A stretch of 64,000 bases of DNA from Shimazuella soli (GCF_022511585.1 NZ_JAKWBN010000001.1:106269-170268), one strand, 5' to 3'. Positions 25,209 through 35,158 are shown, counted from the first letter of the stretch. Notes: a model not told the origin generated them from the sequence alone. Translations and numbers: made by a program.

Positions 25209-25377
25209 AATAAATTATTTACCAGTATACTTCCCATACTCTAAATAATCAATATAGTTATTATTTACACAAAGTAAAAAAAGAGGGAACTTTCCCCTCC
25301 TTAACTACTATGAATCCTATTTTATTTCTCAGTATAGATAATTCCTTCCCACAGGAGATTTTTTCGATCTAGTTCGC

Positions 25378-26598
25378 TCATCGATAATGACCTCCGATTT
25401 TCTTCGCTCGTTCTATTGCAAGACCTGCAGAAGTGAGAGAAGCAGCATGAAGAATAGCTGTACTGCCATAACGTTGTTTGATTTCATCGACTACCTGTCC
25501 AAGTGCTCGCTGTTTACTGCGGTCTGTAAATAGATCGAGCTGCATGGGGGAATCGGCAGACAATCCACCGAGACTAATACCTAAAGATCGAATAGGAGCT
25601 CCATCCCAATATTGATGGAAAAGCTGTTTGGCTGCCTGAAAAATTGGCATTGTTTCATTTTGAGCATATCCTAAGTTTTGTTGCCTGGAAAATCCAGTAG
25701 GGCAGTCAAAATCAGCACCTCTACAACCCACATGAAGTGTCACTCCAGCTAAATGATGCCGCCGAACCCGCCGACACACTTCTTCACACAGTTCCAAGAG
25801 GATTACTTCGATTTCTTCTGCTGTACGATAATCACGTGGCAAAGTCATATGATGTCCAATCGCTTTTTGTTTTTGAAAAGAAAGTCGAGTCACAGGAGAT
25901 AAATCGATTCCATTGGCGGTCATCCACAACACATGCCCATTTATTCCCCAATGCTTTTGCAATTTTGCTAGTGGATATTGTGCCAGTTCACCAATGGTAG
26001 TGATGCCAATTCGTTGAAGATTTTTAGTCATTCTTCTGCCTACACCAAAACAATCGCCTATTGGCAGCGGCCATAGTTTTTCTTTTATATTGGTTTCATC
26101 AAGACGAAAAATGCCTCGTTTTTGTTTTTTAGCAAAATTATCACAAGCCATTTTGCTCAAAACTTTGTTAGGTCCAATGCCTACTCTAGCGTAAACTCCT
26201 GCTTCTTCTAAAATTGCCTGTTGGATTTTTCTGCTGATGGTGTCACAGTCGCCGAATAATCGCTCACTGCCGGTGACATCAAGAAATTGTTCATCAATGG
26301 AGTAGGGCTCTACCAAATCTGTAAAGCGTTCTAAGATCTCCGTGATCTGTAACGATATTTTAAGATATAGGTCCATCCGCGGGCGTACTACTACTACTTC
26401 TGGACATGCTTGCATCGCTTCCCATAGTGTTTCTGCGTTTTTGATTCCATAGGATTTAGCTATGGGACAAGCCGCAAGGATAACACCACTTCTCCGATTT
26501 GGATCACCAGAAACGACAACAGGACGGTGTTTTAGTTCTGGGTTGCGAGCTTTTTCTACACTCGCATAGAAGGATTGGATATCAACAAGTAATATCAT
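25378..26598 (-). CDS. Y-family DNA polymerase (UvrX/YqjW type)
   Basis: The protein of about 406 residues is a translesion polymerase of the UvrX/YqjW group. Catalytic carboxylates are in LLVDIQSFYASVE and YSIDEQFLDV. Helix-hairpin-helix (PIGDCFGVGRRMTKNLQRIGI) and little-finger regions follow. It is complete at the C-terminus (AKKIGGHYR). I start at ATG 26598, since this M begins the conserved fold; the longer frame to 26688 has no good ribosome site. YolD-like genes normally follow directly, but a transposon and cassette now separate them. Confidence 0.9.
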   Translation of the reverse strand: MILLVDIQSFYASVEKARNPELKHRPVVVSGDPNRRSGVILAACPIAKSYGIKNAETLWEAMQACPEVVVVRPRMDLYLKISLQITEILERFTDLVEPYSIDEQFLDVTGSERLFGDCDTISRKIQQAILEEAGVYARVGIGPNKVLSKMACDNFAKKQKRGIFRLDETNIKEKLWPLPIGDCFGVGRRMTKNLQRIGITTIGELAQYPLAKLQKHWGINGHVLWMTANGIDLSPVTRLSFQKQKAIGHHMTLPRDYRTAEEIEVILLELCEEVCRRVRRHHLAGVTLHVGCRGADFDCPTGFSRQQNLGYAQNETMPIFQAAKQLFHQYWDGAPIRSLGISLGGLSADSPMQLDLFTDRSKQRALGQVVDEIKQRYGSTAILHAASLTSAGLAIERAKKIGGHYR

Positions 26599-26808
26599 TT
26601 TACGAACACTTCTTCCGGGAACGTATGATTGATATCTATTATATGCAAATAGGAGTTCGCTTAGTAGGCTACAAATGTTTCCAGTCAAAGGGATTTTTGT
26701 GTATTCTGTCTTTGACTATGGAAATGATGCAAAGATAACTATTAATAAATGGAAATAGGGATAAAAAAATGTCACCCTGCATAAGTTTTGCTAAGAGGTG
26801 ATGACATC

Positions 26809-27231
26809 GTGGCCGTGATAAGGTATAAGCCAGGAGAGGTACAGCTACTGGCTCGATTGATGCGGGCAGAAGCAGAAGAAGATGGAAATACAGGTATGCT
26901 GCTTGTCGGTAATGTGGGAGTAAATCGGGTCAAAGTCAGATGTTTGGACTTTAAAAACATCGATACCATTACCAAAATGGTGTACCAGAGACCTGGCGGG
27001 TTTGAATCGACATTAAAAGGATATTTTTATCAGCGAGCCAGAGACCGCGATGTTCGTTTAGCACAACGGGTCATTGATGGAACACGAATTGATCCAGCGT
27101 CAAATGCCCTTTGGTTTTTTAAACCACCTGGAAATTGTCCAGCTAAGTGGTTTGGTCAAGCAAATAGTGGAAGATACAAAGCTCATTGTTTTTTCATTCC
27201 TACACCAGCAGAATGTCCAGATGTTTATTAA
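26809..27231 (+). CDS. cwlJ: spore cortex-lytic enzyme CwlJ
   Basis: The 140-residue product matches CwlJ along its length: a hydrolase_2 domain with LLARLMRAEAEEDGNTGMLL (catalytic glutamate), GNVGVNR, GYFYQRARD and the ALWFFKPPGNCPA part. CwlJ sits in the spore coat and breaks down cortex when calcium dipicolinate is released. I choose GTG 26809 because AGAGGTGA lies 7 bases upstream and the protein then begins at the usual residue. A further upstream TTG at 26788 lacks a site. gerQ follows 24 bases later. Confidence 0.93.
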   Translation: MAVIRYKPGEVQLLARLMRAEAEEDGNTGMLLVGNVGVNRVKVRCLDFKNIDTITKMVYQRPGGFESTLKGYFYQRARDRDVRLAQRVIDGTRIDPASNALWFFKPPGNCPAKWFGQANSGRYKAHCFFIPTPAECPDVY

Positions 27232-27255
27232 AAGTGGAAAGCGGGAGGTTATGTG

Positions 27256-27564
27256 ATGTATTGGTATGATCCATATGGTGCATATTTGGCTAATCAGCCG
27301 CAAGAACCAAGTGTAGCGCAACGAACAGAAAGGAAATACTCAGAAGATTTGCTGGCTAAAAATGTAGGGAAGGATATTACGGTCTATTTGACGTATGAAA
27401 AAAATACAGAACGGAACAATCGGGTGGTGTATGGCGTTTTGCGTCAAGTTGGACGTGATTTTATTTTGGTAACAGATCAGGCGACAGGAAAAGATAATTT
27501 GTTGCTCAATATCAATATCGATTATGTCGAATTTAATAATCGAGCAAATTTAGCTGGTAAATAA
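27256..27564 (+). CDS. gerQ: spore coat protein GerQ
   Basis: The 102-residue protein starts with a Tyr/Pro-rich segment (MYWYDPYGAY) and ends with the GerQ domain (NVGKDITVYLTYE, then VVYGVLRQVGRDFILVTD). GerQ holds CwlJ in the spore coat and is cross-linked by transglutaminase. The ATG at 27256 is 7 bases after GGGAGG; a GTG one codon earlier is closer than usual. The pair with cwlJ is the conserved order. Confidence 0.93.
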   Translation: MYWYDPYGAYLANQPQEPSVAQRTERKYSEDLLAKNVGKDITVYLTYEKNTERNNRVVYGVLRQVGRDFILVTDQATGKDNLLLNINIDYVEFNNRANLAGK

Positions 27565-27624
27565 AATAAAATTCACAAATGATCTTGTAAAAAAAGCATA
27601 TTAAAGGTAAGATGGACTGATGGG

Positions 27625-27651
27625 AAAAGGGCCGTTATGGCTCCTTTTTTT
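27625..27651 (+). terminator. probable terminator of cwlJ-gerQ
   Basis: AAAAGGGCC and GGCTCCTTTTTTT form an imperfect stem with a T run, 60 bases after gerQ. Confidence 0.6.
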
Positions 27652-27741
27652 GAGCAGAGAAGAGGGAGTATCCTATCGTATCTGGATACTTCAAACTTTA
27701 CTTTACAAAAATTTTATAAGGTTTCAAAGGGTGTGATAATA

Positions 27742-29214
27742 ATGGAAGAAAATACGAAATCCAGTGCTTCTGTAGGAGTCATAGAGGCACCTGCTCCAAA
27801 CGCGGAGCCAATAGAAGTAGAAAACTCTACAGAAACCAAACAAAATATTCACCCTGACTTATTAGATCCTAAAAAATCAATGTGGAAGCCCATCATCGTT
27901 TTTCTTATACCGTTAATGCTTAGCAATATACTTCAATCGCTAGGTGGGGTTGTAAGTTCGATGATCATAGGTCAGGGTTTGGGAGAGACGTCCTTGGCTG
28001 CGGTCAGTACGATCTTTCCTGTAAGCTTCTTCCTTATTTCCTTAGTGATTGGTCTAGGTTCAGGCAGTCTAGTGTTAATTGGACAGGCGTATGGAGGTGG
28101 AAAATCAAAAGAACTGACAAAAACAGTAGATACCACGATTAAGTTCTCATTTTTACTAGGGATTGTGATGGCATTTATTGGAGTCGTTTTTATTGATGGT
28201 ATTCTGCAAATTATCGGGGCTGCTCCAAGCATTCAGCCAGAAGCCTCTGAGTTTGGCAAGATTATATTTGCGAGTCTCCCTCTCATATTTGTCTACGTAA
28301 GTTATACCACCATTTTACGAGGAACAGGAGATGCCAAAACACCTTTTGTCTTTTTGCTGATAAGTACGATATTAAATATTGTTTTGACTCCTATCCTTAC
28401 TTTTGGCTGGATTGGACTGCCTCGGATGGGTCTTACAGGAGCAGCAATTGCCAATGTTTTAGCAACTTTTCTCTCTTTTGTAGCACTTCTTTTCTATTTA
28501 AAATGGAAAAAACATGTGTTAGCACTAGATCGGGATTTTTTCCGAAATTGGAAACTAGATATCACCATTTTAAAGCTGTTAATCAAAATTGGTATCCCAT
28601 CCAGTGTACAGATGATCGCTATCTCTTTATCGGAAGTAGCTGTAGTATTTTTAGTTAATCAGCATGGAGAACAGGCAACAGCAGCTTATGGAGCAGTGAT
28701 CCAAGTACTGAACTTCGTTCAGATGCCGATGCTAAGTTTAGGAATGGCAGCAGGGGTGTTTTCAGCTCAGTTTGTAGGTGCAGGGGCAAGCCATCGTTTG
28801 CAGTCTTTGCTGCGTCATTCGCTTGGACTCAATTATCTGATCGGAATTGTTTTAATCGGGCTTATTTATTTGTTTAGTAACCCCATTCTGAGTTGGTTTC
28901 TAAATGATCCATCTACAATTGAAATGGCAAATGATGTGCTGTTCGCAGTGTTATGGGCGATGATGATCATAGGAAATGCGATGATTTTGTCGAGTATCAT
29001 GCGGGGAACAGGAAACGTGGTCGTACCGACGATTATTGTCATTGGTTGTATCTGGCTGATCATGGTACCCATAGCGGCAGCCTTATCAGGTCCATTGGGG
29101 CTTTTAGGTATCTGGCTCTCGTATCCGATCTCAGATACAATCATGCTTATTGTGCTATATGTGTATTACCGGTATGTTTGGAAACAAAAACAGCATGGAA
29201 GTTTATTTGCATAA
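27742..29214 (+). CDS. MATE-family efflux transporter
   Basis: The 490-residue protein has twelve hydrophobic segments in two homologous halves, as expected of multidrug and toxin extrusion pumps that use sodium or proton gradients. Typical stretches are LGGVVSSMIIGQGLGETSLAAVS in the first half and SLGMAAGVFSAQFVGAG in the second. A cytoplasmic N-terminus of about 50 residues, rich in Glu and Pro, precedes the first span. I start at ATG 27742 since the frame upstream contains the terminator of the previous operon. Substrate unknown. Confidence 0.9.
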   Translation: MEENTKSSASVGVIEAPAPNAEPIEVENSTETKQNIHPDLLDPKKSMWKPIIVFLIPLMLSNILQSLGGVVSSMIIGQGLGETSLAAVSTIFPVSFFLISLVIGLGSGSLVLIGQAYGGGKSKELTKTVDTTIKFSFLLGIVMAFIGVVFIDGILQIIGAAPSIQPEASEFGKIIFASLPLIFVYVSYTTILRGTGDAKTPFVFLLISTILNIVLTPILTFGWIGLPRMGLTGAAIANVLATFLSFVALLFYLKWKKHVLALDRDFFRNWKLDITILKLLIKIGIPSSVQMIAISLSEVAVVFLVNQHGEQATAAYGAVIQVLNFVQMPMLSLGMAAGVFSAQFVGAGASHRLQSLLRHSLGLNYLIGIVLIGLIYLFSNPILSWFLNDPSTIEMANDVLFAVLWAMMIIGNAMILSSIMRGTGNVVVPTIIVIGCIWLIMVPIAAALSGPLGLLGIWLSYPISDTIMLIVLYVYYRYVWKQKQHGSLFA

Positions 29215-29242
29215 AAAAGGGCCTTTCTATGAGGCCCTTTTT
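29213..29242. terminator. bidirectional terminator after the MATE gene
   Basis: AAAAAGGGCCT and AGGCCCTTTTT pair perfectly around 6 bases, overlapping the stop codon. Confidence 0.85.
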
Positions 29243-29256
29243 GTGTGTTATGTGTT

Positions 29257-30369
29257 TCAAGTATGTTGCCCCAATGTGATGATATACAAAACAGAAGTGC
29301 CGTAATCAGGGCCTTTGACAGGATCAGAATAACCATTGATGAGCAGTTTATTTCCACTCGGACTCCATTTTATTGGATCATAATCTGCAAATAGTCCAAG
29401 AATGTTGACAGCTACTAATTTAGGTTGAGGTTTGATTACATCAGAGATATACAGTTCAGTGGATGCATTTTGTCCGTCAGCGTAAGCCAATTTTTTTGAA
29501 TCAGGGGACCAACCCACTCCTTCTATATCTGACCCCTCATCTACTACAGATTGTATTTTCCCAGATAAATCCATCACAACGAGGTTTTCCTTTGTCTTTG
29601 TATTATCCTTTCCTTCGTATGTTTCGTTTGGATCAACTGGAATGATTTTTTCTACTGCGATTTTGGTTTTATCAGGAGAAATGGTGAAATTATCTACAGG
29701 ATTCATAAGCATTTTGGTTTTATTCGTTTTTTGATTCCAAACAAATAATTTTTCTTGATCTAGGTAGAAAAATTGATCTTTCACCTGCTGTATCTCGAAC
29801 TTTTGTTCAAAGTCTTCGAGATATGTTATCGAATGCTTTATTTTTTCTATTTTTCCGCTTATATTTACTTTGTATATTTTTCCGTATTTATCTGTGAAAA
29901 CTAAGTTTTCGTTGTCAGACCAACTACAGTCTGAAACAAAATTACCGTTTGTAGCAAATGGTACGGGAATTAATCTTTTTGTATCTACATTCATCATATA
30001 ATGGAAGATATTTATGGCGTCATCACTGTTATTTACTTCTACAAATGCATGTTTCTTATCCGGAGAAAGTGTTATTTTCGAATATTTATAGTTGAATTTG
30101 TAAATCGGTTCTGTTTGTTTGGTCTTTAAATCATAACGATTTAAATCGTTATTCCCATTGGTAAAAACCTTATCATTATTCAGCCATTTAATCGCACTTA
30201 CATCTTTGTACTTGTCTATTTTTTGCATCATCACTTGGTTGTAGGAGACGTCGTTATTGTCCTTTACCGTAATTTTTTCCGATGAGGCATCCGTACTGCA
30301 TCCCACAGCTGTCAAAGTGAGGGAAACTGCCAACACAAATCCAATCCATTTGCCGCTTTTTCTTTTCAT
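29257..30369 (-). CDS. lipoprotein with TolB/WD40-like beta propeller
   Basis: The 370-residue product begins with a lipoprotein signal (lipobox LTAVGC). The rest is a beta propeller built of repeats such as ITLSPDKKHAFVEV, FTISPDKTKIAVEK and VGWSPDSKKLAYADG. It should lie on the outer face of the membrane. It follows the sensor kinase with 88 bases between, in the same direction, so it may be controlled by or feed into that two-component system. No enzyme residues stand out. Confidence 0.75.
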   Translation of the reverse strand: MKRKSGKWIGFVLAVSLTLTAVGCSTDASSEKITVKDNNDVSYNQVMMQKIDKYKDVSAIKWLNNDKVFTNGNNDLNRYDLKTKQTEPIYKFNYKYSKITLSPDKKHAFVEVNNSDDAINIFHYMMNVDTKRLIPVPFATNGNFVSDCSWSDNENLVFTDKYGKIYKVNISGKIEKIKHSITYLEDFEQKFEIQQVKDQFFYLDQEKLFVWNQKTNKTKMLMNPVDNFTISPDKTKIAVEKIIPVDPNETYEGKDNTKTKENLVVMDLSGKIQSVVDEGSDIEGVGWSPDSKKLAYADGQNASTELYISDVIKPQPKLVAVNILGLFADYDPIKWSPSGNKLLINGYSDPVKGPDYGTSVLYIITLGQHT

Positions 30370-30457
30370 TCTTTTTCTTCTCCTTCATATCTTGTTAGGG
30401 CAATTTTATCGAGTGTATTTTTCCGAAAAATATAGGATTTGTTTCGGATATGTAAAA

Positions 30458-31921
30458 TCATTTTCCATCATACAAAGGAAAGGTGAGACAAACTTCCGTC
30501 CCATGTCCATGTTCACTGTGAAAAACAATGGTACCTTGCTGCCTTTCTACTAATTGTTTGACCAATGCTAGTCCTAGCCCTGTCCCTCCGGATGATTTGG
30601 CTCGATCTTTGTTTACGGTATAAAAAGGTTCAAATATTTTGTCGATCGCCTCAAGAGGAATGCCAATCCCTGTATCTTGCAGTTTGATGTTCAAGGTATT
30701 TTCTTTTACTTCACTAGTAAGGAGAATACTTCCGCCTTGGACATTGTATTTGATGGCGTTATCCAATAAATTGATAAAAATCAGATAAAAACTTTCCTTG
30801 TCCATCCAGACAGATGCTTGCCTAAGGTCGCACTTTAGGTCAACATCAAACTTTTGCGCTTTTCCGCGCATTCGCTCACATAATTCTGCTAAAATCTCAC
30901 TTGATTCTATTTTTTCTTGTTGAATTTCAAAGTCATATTTTTCTACAGAAGCTAAATGCAAAACTTTTTCAACTAGATGGTACAAACGCTCTGCTTCTTT
31001 TTTGATGTTTTCTCGTGCATCATCTACTAGTGTTGGATCATCTCGATACATCTCCAGTAAATCCATATAAGCTAAAATGACGGATAGAGGAGTTTTAAAT
31101 TCATGGGTAATATTCCCAATGAATACTTTTTGTTGTTTCTCTAATTGCTTTAGTTTTTTTACTGCCATATTTAATTTTGCTTGTTCTTGCTTCATGGTAA
31201 TAATATTTTGTTCGATTTGTTGACTCATCGAATAAACTCCTTGGCTCAGCTTACCGAGTTCATCTGATCGTTTTAGAGGAGGATGGGTGATGTATTTGCC
31301 TTGCTCGATCTGTTCGGTGGCTTCTTTTAGACGTAAAATTCCATTGGTAATGGGATAAAAGTAAAAGTAAGAAATCAAAAAACTCAGGATGATAACAACA
31401 ATGCCAAACTGAAGAAACAGGTTTAAAATGGTATGGTAAAAGTAATTACTTTCTTGCAGCGAATAAACAAATCCAACAGCACCTAGTAAGCCGTTCTTTA
31501 AGGGAGCAACATAATAAAACATATCTCCTGCTGTTTTGTATGCTATTTTATTTTGTAATCCAAACTGGACTAATTTTGGATCAAAACTGCCAAAACCGGA
31601 ACTGCCGATTTTTTCACCTTTGTCATTGTACAAAAAGATATGCATTCCCGTTATGGTGCCTAAGCGCATGGCAATCTGTGGACCCAATCTTTGATAAATT
31701 GGCTCTTCTTCATACCAGTCAACTTGACCGTTCGATTCCGCTAGAATGGTTTGCTCTACATACACACTGGCGATATTGCTTTGTTCCCGCAAATATGTTT
31801 CTTGCCTTTTTTCTTGGTCATTTTTGATTCCTCTTAATATAAGAAAGCCTAGAAATGAGACTGTAGCGATTAATAGAACAGCTAAAAAAATCCCTGATTT
31901 TATTTTCAAGCTGTTTCTCAT
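30458..31921 (-). CDS. sensor histidine kinase
   Basis: The 487-residue membrane kinase has a first span (about 9-30), an extracellular sensing domain of about 135 residues, a second span (about 168-190), a HAMP-like segment (about 192-245), the phosphorylated histidine in NITHEFKTPLSV (near residue 273), and ATP-binding boxes NAIKYN, DTGIGIP and GGTGLGLALV. It overlaps the response regulator gene by 4 bases. The stimulus is unknown. Confidence 0.93.
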   Translation of the reverse strand: MRNSLKIKSGIFLAVLLIATVSFLGFLILRGIKNDQEKRQETYLREQSNIASVYVEQTILAESNGQVDWYEEEPIYQRLGPQIAMRLGTITGMHIFLYNDKGEKIGSSGFGSFDPKLVQFGLQNKIAYKTAGDMFYYVAPLKNGLLGAVGFVYSLQESNYFYHTILNLFLQFGIVVIILSFLISYFYFYPITNGILRLKEATEQIEQGKYITHPPLKRSDELGKLSQGVYSMSQQIEQNIITMKQEQAKLNMAVKKLKQLEKQQKVFIGNITHEFKTPLSVILAYMDLLEMYRDDPTLVDDARENIKKEAERLYHLVEKVLHLASVEKYDFEIQQEKIESSEILAELCERMRGKAQKFDVDLKCDLRQASVWMDKESFYLIFINLLDNAIKYNVQGGSILLTSEVKENTLNIKLQDTGIGIPLEAIDKIFEPFYTVNKDRAKSSGGTGLGLALVKQLVERQQGTIVFHSEHGHGTEVCLTFPLYDGK

Positions 31922-32622
31922 GATCGATTATCACCCGATATATTCGTACACTTATACCCTACACCATGCACCGTTTTTAATAAGTGATCATAAGGGCTTC
32001 CCAATTTTTGACGAAGGCGGCGAATATGAATATCTACGGTACGTGTCCCGCCTAAATACTCCATTCCCCATACCAAATTTAGTAACTCTTCTCTTGTAAA
32101 AACTCGTTCGAGATGAGAGATTAATAAAAATAATAGATCAAATTCCTTTAAAGTAAGCGGGATAGATGCTCCATTGACAACAACTTTTCGACCTCTTTGG
32201 TTAATCAACAGGTCATGGAGGGTATATTCTTCGCTCTCATTGGCAGGTTTTTGATGCTTTGCTAAGCGACGGAACAGCGATTTGACTCTGACTAGTACCT
32301 CTCTGATATCAAAAGGTTTGGTGATGTAGTCATCTGCTCCTAATTCCATACCGAGGACCTTATCGACAATATCGTTTTTCGCCGTGAGTAAAATCACACC
32401 AATATGCTGTTCGGACTCTATTTTACGGCATATATCATAACCGCTCATTTTTGGCATCATGACATCCAAGATGGCAACTTGAGGTTGAAACTGCTTCATT
32501 TTTTGCAATGCCTCTTCACCATCTTGTGCCAATTCAACCACATATCCTTCTCTGCGAAGTGCATAAGAAAGTATATCTCTCATACTTTTTTCATCATCAG
32601 CAACTAAAACTTTATTTTCCAA
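31918..32622 (-). CDS. response regulator, OmpR/PhoB family
   Basis: The 234-residue regulator has a receiver domain (VLVADDEKSM with acidic pocket, phospho-accepting aspartate in AILDVMMPK, lysine in YITKPFD) and a C-terminal winged helix (RGRKVVVNGASIPLTLKEFDLLFLL and RTVDIHIRRLRQKLG). It starts at TTG 32622 after AGGGGAA. It is the first gene of an operon with the kinase and probably the propeller lipoprotein. Confidence 0.95.
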   Translation of the reverse strand: MENKVLVADDEKSMRDILSYALRREGYVVELAQDGEEALQKMKQFQPQVAILDVMMPKMSGYDICRKIESEQHIGVILLTAKNDIVDKVLGMELGADDYITKPFDIREVLVRVKSLFRRLAKHQKPANESEEYTLHDLLINQRGRKVVVNGASIPLTLKEFDLLFLLISHLERVFTREELLNLVWGMEYLGGTRTVDIHIRRLRQKLGSPYDHLLKTVHGVGYKCTNISGDNRS

Positions 32623-32767
32623 GGAAGAATTTCCCCTTTTCTCGAATGATATGTACTATTGTCGCAAAAAAATAATTCAATGGAAATGGAAAAAATCAAT
32701 ATTTTCCAAAGTTAAGTTGGATTAAAATAAGAAAAAAGATAGAAATCACAACTGGGAGTGTAAAAAT

Positions 32768-33187
32768 TTGCCAACGACATTCATTCAGTGGATTCGTTTT
32801 CGGGATGATATAGGGAGTATAGGTCTGTTTTTTTATCAGTGGTTAAAGACGGGGAAATTGCCAGATATTCATTATATCCGTACAAGAAAAAGTCCGATTG
32901 AAAGAAAATTATATGTTGCCCTTACAAGAGCAGGTTATCGTGTGAAAGCTCAGTATGTTATGGGGCCATATCGTTGTGATTTAGCCATAACCAAATATAA
33001 GCTAGTCATCGAGTGCGATGGTGCGGCATATCACAGTTCGAAAAAGCAAAAAGCCCGCGATCGAAAAAAAACTTACTATATTCGCAAAAAACACAAATGG
33101 AAACTGCTAAGGTTTAAAGGTTCACAGATCAACAGCGATATAGCAAAGTGTGTAGAGAAAATTCATCTCACTACAGGGATGAAATGA
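32768..33187 (+). CDS. DUF559-like endonuclease
   Basis: The 139-residue protein has the DUF559/Vsr-like restriction-endonuclease fold: SPIERKLYVALTRAGYRV, GPYRCDLAITKYKLVIECDGAAYH (the D and the E-x-D nuclease residues), then KLLRFKGSQI. Such proteins are thought to nick DNA. An N-terminal part of about 40 residues is unfamiliar. The start is TTG after GGGAG. It is divergent from the two-component operon and is followed by an unrelated small coiled-coil gene. Confidence 0.75.
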   Translation: MPTTFIQWIRFRDDIGSIGLFFYQWLKTGKLPDIHYIRTRKSPIERKLYVALTRAGYRVKAQYVMGPYRCDLAITKYKLVIECDGAAYHSSKKQKARDRKKTYYIRKKHKWKLLRFKGSQINSDIAKCVEKIHLTTGMK

Positions 33188-33237
33188 GCTCCAAGTCCCA
33201 TAAGGGCGCAAAAATTTAAAGATTTGAGGGATTATAA

Positions 33238-33543
33238 ATGGATAAGAAACAATTGAGTTTTGGAAAGTCTTTACCTATTTCTGAAGGGAAAGATCAGCTA
33301 GATCCAATAATCGAGGAGCAACAAGCATTACAGAAGGATATCCAGTCTACTGAAGATTTGGGGAAACTAGAAAGAGATGTGCTCGAAATTAAGCAAAGAT
33401 TGCAGAAGATGGAACAGAACAGACGGCTTATGCTAAAGAATCAAGAAGAATCGAAACAGCGTCAACAAGCAATACTGGAAAGTCAGAAGAAACCGAAGTC
33501 GTTTTTAGCAAAAATGAAAAGCATATTTGCTTTTAAAAAGTAA
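33238..33543 (+). CDS. small coiled-coil protein, unknown
   Basis: The 101-residue product has a long charged helix (about 25-85) with heptad pattern (LERDVLEIKQRLQKMEQN) and a basic C-terminus (FLAKMKSIFAFKK) that could touch the membrane surface. No known family is recognised. The start has a GAGGGAT site. It lies 50 bases after the DUF559 gene and ends before a strong terminator. Confidence 0.65.
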   Translation: MDKKQLSFGKSLPISEGKDQLDPIIEEQQALQKDIQSTEDLGKLERDVLEIKQRLQKMEQNRRLMLKNQEESKQRQQAILESQKKPKSFLAKMKSIFAFKK

Positions 33544-33638
33544 AATGGAAGATAGAAATCGAGAACTTATATTCTTCGATGAAATATATTGCTTGTTATG
33601 CGATTGGTAAAAAACCTTATAACAATGAAAATGGTAGA

Positions 33639-33674
33639 AAAATACCCCTCTTTTAAAAAGACGGGGTATTTTTT
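33639..33674. terminator. bidirectional terminator
   Basis: AAAATACCCC and GGGGTATTTT pair between the coiled-coil gene and the convergent uppP. Confidence 0.85.
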
Positions 33675-34511
33675 CTATACATATAGAACAAGCGCAAAAA
33701 TAATGGCGACTACAAAACGATAATAAGCAAATGGTGTTAATTTGAATTTAGAGATGAGATTTAAGAAGAAGCGAATCGCTAGTAGAGCAAAGCCAAAAGC
33801 ACTTAAAAATCCAACGATAAACAGGGGAAGATCGCTGGCATGAAGAGCACCCATGTTGTCCAGCAAATCTTTGCCTGTTGCTGCTACCATCATCGGAATA
33901 GCGAGGATGAAAGTATATTCGGAAGCAGCTTTGTGATTCATCCCAGCCAGTAATCCACCAGATATCGTGGAACCAGATCGTGAAAACCCAGGCCAGAGTG
34001 CTAAGCATTGAAACAGTCCAACAGTAAAGGCTTGTTTATACGTGATGTAATCTACATGTGTTGTGGTAGGACGGGCTTTACGAAAAGCTTCTGCTACGAT
34101 CATCAATATTCCGCCCGCTACAAGTCCAACAATAACGGTAGCGGTTGAAAAGAGGTTCTCCTTGATAAAATGAGAAAAAAGTGCACCTAATATACTAGCA
34201 GGAATCATTCCTACTAAAATGTGTAACAGATTGAGATGGGGTTCCCGGTCTCTTTTTACCCCATGCCATTGATCTCGAATTAATTCCCATTGCTTTGGCA
34301 AATTTAAAATTTGTAAAATTCGTTTTCTGAACACGACAACAACTGCTAAAATAGAACCGAGTTGGATGACAACTTCAAATGTAGAAGCGATTTGACCTTT
34401 AAAACCGAGTAAATCACCAACTAAAATCATATGTCCAGTTGATGATACAGGGGCAAACTCCGTCAGGCCTTCCACCATCCCGAGTATAAACCCACAAAAA
34501 ATTTCCCACAT
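33675..34511 (-). CDS. uppP: undecaprenyl-diphosphatase
   Basis: The 278-residue integral membrane protein is UppP/BacA. It recycles undecaprenyl pyrophosphate, the lipid carrier for cell-wall units, and its amount affects bacitracin resistance. The family motifs are [15 protein letters not shown] (residues 14-28) and [13 protein letters not shown] (about 173-185). The usual leucine before PVSS is an alanine here. Seven or eight membrane segments are seen. The gene stands alone. Confidence 0.93.
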   Translation of the reverse strand: MWEIFCGFILGMVEGLTEFAPVSSTGHMILVGDLLGFKGQIASTFEVVIQLGSILAVVVVFRKRILQILNLPKQWELIRDQWHGVKRDREPHLNLLHILVGMIPASILGALFSHFIKENLFSTATVIVGLVAGGILMIVAEAFRKARPTTTHVDYITYKQAFTVGLFQCLALWPGFSRSGSTISGGLLAGMNHKAASEYTFILAIPMMVAATGKDLLDNMGALHASDLPLFIVGFLSAFGFALLAIRFFLNLISKFKLTPFAYYRFVVAIIFALVLYV

Positions 34512-34814
34512 CTTTTGTGTATCTCCCTTCTGACTTATCCAATCTTACAATAGAAAACTAGACAAGGAAAGGAACTAAACCTATCCAAAAATGTGAATTT
34601 TTTTTATCCATCTTAGTAGGTTTCAAGAAAATAGTACCGCTTCCTTTTAAAAAGGCAACAGCTCATATAATTTTTCTGTGTCTACCGTAGGTGAATTGTT
34701 TTCAAATTGGATCATTTCCATATTCTCCCATAAACATCGCTTCTGCTCAATGCTTTGTACATACATATTCCAGTTGGCAAATTTCCATCTGTCTCTCTCT
34801 CCAGTTCACGTTCG
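34512..34814. other. intergenic region upstream of uppP
   Basis: About 300 AT-rich bases hold the uppP promoter region and weak frames without ribosome sites. Nothing else is supported. Confidence 0.4.
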
Positions 34815-34949
34815 TTATCCTCAATTGTTACAGGTGCAGTTGTCCAATCCACAGGGTCTTTTGAATACGTATTTCTTATCGGTGCAGTCTTGTTAATCGT
34901 TTCCGCTATTAGCTATGGTATTTTCTTGAAAAAACCAATCTCATCGTAA
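34815..34949 (+). pseudogene. C-terminal fragment of an MFS transporter
   Basis: The last 45 codons read GAVVQSTGSFEYVFLIGAVLLIVSAISYGIFLKKP, which looks like the final two membrane segments of an MFS sugar-acid or organic anion transporter. The rest of the gene is absent, and the sequence before 34815 does not continue the match. It marks an old deletion. Confidence 0.6.
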
Positions 34950-35069
34950 TTTGCTATTTTTATTATCCAATAGAACCTACGTCATCGATAGGTTCTAATT
35001 TTTTGTGTCTTGATACATTCATTTCGCAAAACGGGAGGGCTGCTAAATTAATAAACCGCTCTATAAAAA

Positions 35070-35123
35070 TTGTAAACATATAAAATGAAATAAGTTGACA
35101 ATAAAAGTTTTAAAAATTATCCT
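35070..35123 (+). promoter_or_regulatory. BirA-type operator overlapping the bioY1 promoter
   Basis: TTGTAAAC (35070-35077) and GTTGACAA (35094-35101) are inverted with 16 bases between, the pattern of biotin repressor sites. The right half contains the -35 TTGACA (35095), followed 17 bases later by TATCCT. The bioY2 promoter keeps the -35 and -10 but has no left half-site. Confidence 0.7.
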
Positions 35124-35158
35124 AATAAAGAACGCTAATAAGAAAGGAATTATGTTAC

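Noticed and set aside
30458..32622. Naming the two-component pair PhoPR or another known system.
   Set aside because: The output genes are unknown and the sensor domain is not specific; only the general family is supported.
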